Source: UBA952 sp044361535 (GTDB taxonomy: Bacteria; Bacteroidota; Bacteroidia; Flavobacteriales_D; Crocinitomicaceae). From it: DNA of 64,000 nucleotides. Shown piece after piece: positions 60,099-64,000 of this stretch. The position numbers were made by a program, and so were the translations under genes. The stretch covers positions 1-64,000 of the forward strand of contig JBIKIQ010000014.1 in NCBI GenBank assembly GCA_044361535.1. The letters are read 5' to 3'. Every line of letters begins with the position of its first letter. The stretch's first letter is position 1. The notes under the pieces were generated by a model. That model saw nothing but the letters and a program-made list of their open reading frames with translations. It was not told where the DNA came from and searched no databases.

Positions 60099-60694
60099 CT
60101 TGCTGGATTTCCTTTAACAGATGAATTATCTGGAACATCCTTTACAACAACTGCCCCTGCACCTATAATACAATTCTTACCAATTTTAATTCCCGGTAGA
60201 ATTGTTGAATTTGCACCAATTAACGACAAATCACCCACTGATACATTGCCAGTTAGAACCGCTCCAGGAGCTATGTGCACATAATTCCCAATGATACACT
60301 CATGTTCCACAACGGCTCGTGTATTAACAATGACTCCATTTCCAATTAGACATTGAGGTTGAATAACCGCTCCGGCATTAACAATAATTCCATTTTGACT
60401 TATTTCCGACCTAACAACTGAACTGGTATCAATAATTGAAAATAGTGCTACCTTTTGAATTAATAGTTCAGTAAGTTTTTTACGAAGTTTATTATTCCCT
60501 ATCGCTATGAACACTCGGTCGACATCAGAAAACACAAACTTAAATTCATCCCCAAAAAATGAAAGTTGATAGGGGTTGTTTTCATTTTCTTGTCTTTCAA
60601 AATATCCATAAAATTTTAAGTTCATTGATCCTAATGCCTCAATTATTGGAAAACTATGTCCTGAATAACCAATAATAAAACGTCTTTCAATCAT
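60095..60694 (-). CDS. NeuD/PglD-type sugar acetyltransferase (probable LegH)
   Basis: About 199 residues. An N-terminal Rossmann-like half (FIIGYSGHSFPIIEAL, the PglB pattern) is followed by a left-handed hexapeptide beta helix with repeats such as GNGVIVNTRAVVEHECIIGNYVHIAPGAVL and the catalytic histidine in VEHE. Families of this kind acetylate the 4-amino group of nucleotide-linked sugars, the LegH step. A GTG at 60697 is in frame; the ATG at 60694 is chosen. The four-base overlap with neuB supports coupling. Confidence 0.88.
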   Translation of the reverse strand: MIERRFIIGYSGHSFPIIEALGSMNLKFYGYFERQENENNPYQLSFFGDEFKFVFSDVDRVFIAIGNNKLRKKLTELLIQKVALFSIIDTSSVVRSEISQNGIIVNAGAVIQPQCLIGNGVIVNTRAVVEHECIIGNYVHIAPGAVLTGNVSVGDLSLIGANSTILPGIKIGKNCIIGAGAVVVKDVPDNSSVKGNPAR

Positions 60695-60696
60695 CA

Positions 60697-61836
60697 CTAA
60701 ATTCTTACGCTACTTGGAATATTTACAATGCAATCATATAATTTCATTGCATTCAACTGTTCATCTTTCTGACAGTGTTGATACATTGGCAATAAGAAAG
60801 AGGGAGTCCAAATTGGGCGGCACATAATTCCATTTTGATTTGAATCTACAAGAAAAGAATTTCTGAGATCGCTATTTTCAAACTCAATACAATTTAACCA
60901 ATAGTTTGCTTTTGTATCTTTTAATTCAGCTCTAAAAATAGGCTTACTCGTAAAAACATCCGCATAAAGTTTAGCCAATCCTCTCTTATTTTTAAGAAAG
61001 TTGTCCAATTGCTCTAACTGAGCACAAATCAATGCAGCATTAATATTTGGCATTCGAAAATTATATCCAGCTTCATCATGTATAAACTCAAACTGGTGAG
61101 GTGTTTTGGCCGTAGTTGTTATGTGTTTTGCTTTTACTGCTAATTCAAGATTATTGGTCACTATTGCCCCCCCTCCACCGGAAGTAACAATTTTATTTCC
61201 ATTAAATGAAAAAACAGCCAAATCACCGAAGGACCCAATTTTTCTCCCTTTTAACTCACTACCCAATGCTTCAGCAGCATCTTCTACTAATGGAATTGAC
61301 CATTCCTTACAGATACTTAATATTTCATCAATTCTACATGGGAATCCAAAAGTATGCATTGGAAGGCAAGCTGAAATCTTTTTTCCCGTTATCTTATTAA
61401 AACACTGATTTAATCGTACCTCCGCATTTCTTTCTAAAAATTTTGTCAAACTATTCGGTGACATTCCCATGGTGTCATAATCAACATCTACATAAACGGG
61501 AGAAGCACCTAAAAAATGAATTGCGTTTGAGGTTGCGACAAAACTTAAAGCCTGAGTAATTACCTCATCACCATGTTGAACACCAACTAATTGCAATGCT
61601 ACTTGCAATCCAGCTGTACCATTGACTACAGCAACTGCAGAATTTGTTCCAGTGAATTTTAAAATGTCTTTTTCTAATCTATCTACAAAAGGTCCAACGC
61701 TAGAAACAAACGTGCTATCTATACATTCTATTAAATATTCTTTTTCTTTACCACCAAAACAGGGCTGATGTAATGAGATTTTATCCTGATTTGGAAATTG
61801 TTGCCGTATGAATGAAATTATTTCTTGATTGTTCAT
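60697..61836 (-). CDS. LegC family PLP-dependent aminotransferase
   Basis: 379 residues of the DegT/DnrJ/EryC1/StrS family. Typical segments are GGKEKEYLIECIDSTFVSSVGPFVDRLE, VNGTAGLQVALQL, DAAEALGSELKGRKIGSFGD and the PLP lysine in SFNGNKIVTSGGGG. LegC-type enzymes add the 4-amino group to the keto-sugar made by LegB. It lies between the LegB-like dehydratase and the acetyltransferase gene, the expected pathway order. Confidence 0.93.
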   Translation of the reverse strand: MNNQEIISFIRQQFPNQDKISLHQPCFGGKEKEYLIECIDSTFVSSVGPFVDRLEKDILKFTGTNSAVAVVNGTAGLQVALQLVGVQHGDEVITQALSFVATSNAIHFLGASPVYVDVDYDTMGMSPNSLTKFLERNAEVRLNQCFNKITGKKISACLPMHTFGFPCRIDEILSICKEWSIPLVEDAAEALGSELKGRKIGSFGDLAVFSFNGNKIVTSGGGGAIVTNNLELAVKAKHITTTAKTPHQFEFIHDEAGYNFRMPNINAALICAQLEQLDNFLKNKRGLAKLYADVFTSKPIFRAELKDTKANYWLNCIEFENSDLRNSFLVDSNQNGIMCRPIWTPSFLLPMYQHCQKDEQLNAMKLYDCIVNIPSSVRI

Positions 61837-63023
61837 TACATCTTTTGATCCAGGTTCTTTCCTAAATCATCGTATTGAAATTCAGGAATGAATTCTTTAA
61901 ATAATTGAATGATTTTCTGTTTGTCTAACTGTCCGCTTTGTATCAACTCCTTATATTTCAACTTAAATAATCCAAGATTTTCTTGGTCTATAAAGGAACT
62001 ATTTTTTATGATTCCGATTGAATTGAAGTTGAAAAGTTCAATATCCTCTCCAAGGGTATAAAACTCTTCCTCTTCTTTTTCACCAGTTGTATCTGAATTA
62101 GTAAATAAACACGGCCATTGCTTTCGTGAAATAAGTTCGTGAATTCTCGTTCGAGCTTCCTCTTCGGTTTCGCAAATCACAGGCTCATATCCAAGAGTTT
62201 GGAGATACTTAAAGGTAATATCCGTAAATGAAGTTAACTTAAAATGCTCATTTACCTTCGGAAAAAAAACATCTCTATTTTTTCCAAACAAAGCTGACAT
62301 TATACAAAGTTCACCTGATTCTTGTGGAGTAACAAAATAACGTTTTACATCACATGGTGCTACTAATGGCTGTAATTTTTCAATTCGTTTGTTAAATCCA
62401 AATAATAATGACCCATCTGAAAAAGCGACATTTGCAAATCGAGCGGTTGAAATATCAATGGAACTACTTTTGTTTAAAAGTACTTTTTCCATCATTCTTT
62501 TTGAAGCTCCCATTAAATTAACTGGGTTGGCTGCCTTATCAGTAGAAACTGAAAAATATTTCTTCGTTCCGTGTTCTAAAGATTGATTAATTGTTTTTTC
62601 TGTGTTAAACACATTCACATCAATCATCCTCATAAGCGTAAAAATATCCTTTTCACTCCGGACATGTTTTAAGGCTGAAAGATTTAACACGTAATCAAAG
62701 CTGTCTTGATTCTTAATGTATTGATCATAAATATCCGAGCCTATATCCAGTGCAAAAGTTTTGAAATCTCCAGTGATATAACCAAATGAACTTCGAACAT
62801 CACGAACCAGTTCAACTAAGTTATTTTCACTTATATCAACAACATGTAATCGCTTGGGATTTCGTTTAAAAATCTCTTTTACCACCGCACATCCAATGGA
62901 ACCTGCTCCACCCAGCACCAAAAATGAACTAGATTCAACAATTGTGCGAATTTCATATTCAAAATTGCCAATATCTTCACTGAACAAGGGTTCAGATCTT
63001 CCAATAAGACTAAGAATATTCAA
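61836..63023 (-). CDS. UDP/GDP-sugar 4,6-dehydratase (LegB-type, CapD/FlaA1-like)
   Basis: 395 residues. The Rossmann NAD site is LVLGGAGSIGCAVVKEIFK near residue 36, followed by VDISENNLVEL and the catalytic region SVSTDKAANPVNLMGASKRMMEK, where Met replaces the usual Tyr of the YxxxK pair, as in the long CapD/PglF-type dehydratases. A C-terminal extension (about 270-395) is acidic. The start is TTG at 63023; a stop lies three codons upstream, and there is no early ATG. The first base of the overlap with LegC is shared, so the two are coupled. Confidence 0.88.
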   Translation of the reverse strand: MNILSLIGRSEPLFSEDIGNFEYEIRTIVESSSFLVLGGAGSIGCAVVKEIFKRNPKRLHVVDISENNLVELVRDVRSSFGYITGDFKTFALDIGSDIYDQYIKNQDSFDYVLNLSALKHVRSEKDIFTLMRMIDVNVFNTEKTINQSLEHGTKKYFSVSTDKAANPVNLMGASKRMMEKVLLNKSSSIDISTARFANVAFSDGSLLFGFNKRIEKLQPLVAPCDVKRYFVTPQESGELCIMSALFGKNRDVFFPKVNEHFKLTSFTDITFKYLQTLGYEPVICETEEEARTRIHELISRKQWPCLFTNSDTTGEKEEEEFYTLGEDIELFNFNSIGIIKNSSFIDQENLGLFKLKYKELIQSGQLDKQKIIQLFKEFIPEFQYDDLGKNLDQKM

Positions 63024-63029
63024 TTTCAG

Positions 63030-64000
63030 TTAATTTCTGTTGTTCCAATACCAACTTACAGTCTCAGCCAATCCTTCTTTTAAACTGTGAGAAGGAGCAT
63101 AATTCAACAGCTTTTTTGCTTTATCAATTGATGCAAGTGAATGAGGAATATCTCCTTTTCTAAAATCACCATAAATACAATCAATTGTACTTACTTCATC
63201 GTCAAATTTAGCAAGATTTGACTTGATTTCATGGAATAATTCATTCAATGTTGAGCTTTCACCATAGGCTACATTATACACTTGATTTATTGCCTCAATT
63301 TTAGAGGTGAACATGGCTAATTTATTTATTTGAATTACATTATCAACGTAAGTGAAATCTCTGGAAAATGAACCATCCCCATTTATAACTGGAGAATCTT
63401 TTCGCAATAAAGTATCAACAAATTTTGGAATTACAGCAGCGTACGCACCAGCAGGATCTTGTCGCCTTCCAAAAACATTAAAATACCTTAACCCTATGCA
63501 CTCCATACCATAAGTCTTGGCAAATACATCAGCATATAATTCCCCAACATATTTGGTTATAGCATAAGGAGACAAAGGTTTACCAATTATATCCTCAACT
63601 TTTGGAAGACTTTCTGAATCACCATACGTTGATGAGCTTGCAGCATATACAAATCTCTTAACACCAGCATCTCGTGTTGCAACAATCATGTTAAGAAATC
63701 CATTTACATTAATATCATTTGTTGTGATAGGGTCTGCAATGGATCTTGGTACGGAACCTAAGGCTGCAAGATGAAGAACAATATCAATATTTGCGACAGA
63801 TTTTCGGCAATCTTCAATATTCCGTATATCGCCTTCAATGAGATGAAAGGAAGGTGACTTCATTAGTTCTTCAATATTACTCCTTCGTCCGGTAATGAAA
63901 TTGTCAAGACAAATTACATCATGACCTTCTTGTATCAGGTTTTCGCAGGTGTTAGACCCAATAAAACCAGCACCTCCAGTTACTAAAATTCTTTTTTTCA
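63030..64000 (-). CDS. NAD-dependent epimerase/dehydratase, WbpP-like (lacks its first base at the window edge)
   Basis: 323 residues if the start is the ATG whose A lies at position 64001, just outside. Reading the minus strand from the edge gives (M)KKRILVTGGAGFIGSNTCEN, so the Rossmann loop GGAGFIG is at residues 9-15; AASSSTYGDSESLP and YAITKYVGE (the YxxxK pair) follow, and the FNVFGRRQDP signature fits the C4-epimerases of UDP-N-acetylhexosamines such as WbpP. It is the first gene visible in the long operon, which must start further right. An internal ATG at 63863 would delete the NAD site. Confidence 0.9.
   Translation of the reverse strand, partial: KKRILVTGGAGFIGSNTCENLIQEGHDVICLDNFITGRRSNIEELMKSPSFHLIEGDIRNIEDCRKSVANIDIVLHLAALGSVPRSIADPITTNDINVNGFLNMIVATRDAGVKRFVYAASSSTYGDSESLPKVEDIIGKPLSPYAITKYVGELYADVFAKTYGMECIGLRYFNVFGRRQDPAGAYAAVIPKFVDTLLRKDSPVINGDGSFSRDFTYVDNVIQINKLAMFTSKIEAINQVYNVAYGESSTLNELFHEIKSNLAKFDDEVSTIDCIYGDFRKGDIPHSLASIDKAKKLLNYAPSHSLKEGLAETVSWYWNNRN

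Noticed and set aside
60054..61408. Plus-strand open frames opposite the acetyltransferase and LegC genes
   Set aside because: They are antisense shadows of well-defined enzymes.
56227..64000. Pseudaminic acid instead of legionaminic acid pathway
   Set aside because: A PtmE-type CBS nucleotidyltransferase, NeuD-type acetyltransferase and LegC-type aminotransferase fit legionaminic better than PseB, PseC and PseH; the choice is still not certain.

Overview
The window is low-GC DNA from a member of the Bacteroidota, most likely the order Flavobacteriales. The grounds are type IX secretion (T9SS) C-terminal sorting domains, a PorP/SprF protein beside a gliding-motility-type C-terminal domain protein, FISUMP, DUF4159, DUF1599 and BT_3928-type families, and -7 promoter boxes of the TAnnTTTG type with no evident Shine-Dalgarno sequences. 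The order is inferred from gene content; the species cannot be told from the sequence alone. No rRNA, CRISPR array, IS transposase, integrase or replication origin was seen, and no gene-free stretch exceeds 300 bases.

Region 1 (1-700) holds tRNA-Gly(GCC) and tRNA-Leu(TAA), co-transcribed on the minus strand. They are followed by a GIY-YIG endonuclease-like gene bounded by a perfect 127-bp direct repeat. The repeat carries the tRNA-Leu 3' end, its terminator and the start of the GIY-YIG gene, so the locus looks like a tandem array that continues beyond the left edge.

Region 2 (0.8-15.5 kb) is mostly housekeeping: a DUF4159 protein, an M13 peptidase, an ElaA-type acetyltransferase, tRNA-His, an AtpZ pair next to 3-hydroxyanthranilate dioxygenase, two POT peptide transporters, MsrB and MsrA, a PolB-like exonuclease, secreted CAP and T9SS proteins, a zinc-less sirtuin and XseA.

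Region 3 (15.5-21.3 kb) is a minus-strand cytochrome oxidase operon: heme o synthase, two subunit III paralogs with large inserts, subunit IV, two SCO-type proteins, a DUF420 protein and a secreted protein made of six 22-residue repeats. Subunits I and II are not in the window.

Region 4 (21.4-33.2 kb) carries a fused 2-oxoacid dehydrogenase E1, a coupled FkbM methyltransferase/fatty acid hydroxylase/DUF2141 trio, the PorP/SprF pair, and folP divergent from DUF1599, then BT_3928, an S9 peptidase and DUF4421.

Region 5 (33.2 kb to the right edge) is one large surface-glycan locus, nearly all on the minus strand. A tyrosine autokinase, an outer-membrane export lipoprotein and a sugar transferase form the export/initiation unit. 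A T9SS-secreted repeat protein on the plus strand separates it from a block of more than 20 tightly packed genes. From upstream to downstream that block contains a nucleotide-sugar epimerase; the legionaminic acid pathway (LegB, LegC, NeuD/LegH-like, NeuB/LegI, NeuC/LegG, PtmE-like, NeuA/LegF); a methyltransferase and two Gfo/Idh oxidoreductases; a flippase, a capsule-type transferase and a polymerase; and finally a module of CapA, CheR-like methyltransferase, asparagine-synthase-like amidotransferase, two ATP-grasp ligases, two polysaccharide deacetylases, a GNAT protein and glycosyltransferases. The last module is the least familiar part of the window and may decorate the glycan with amide-linked groups.
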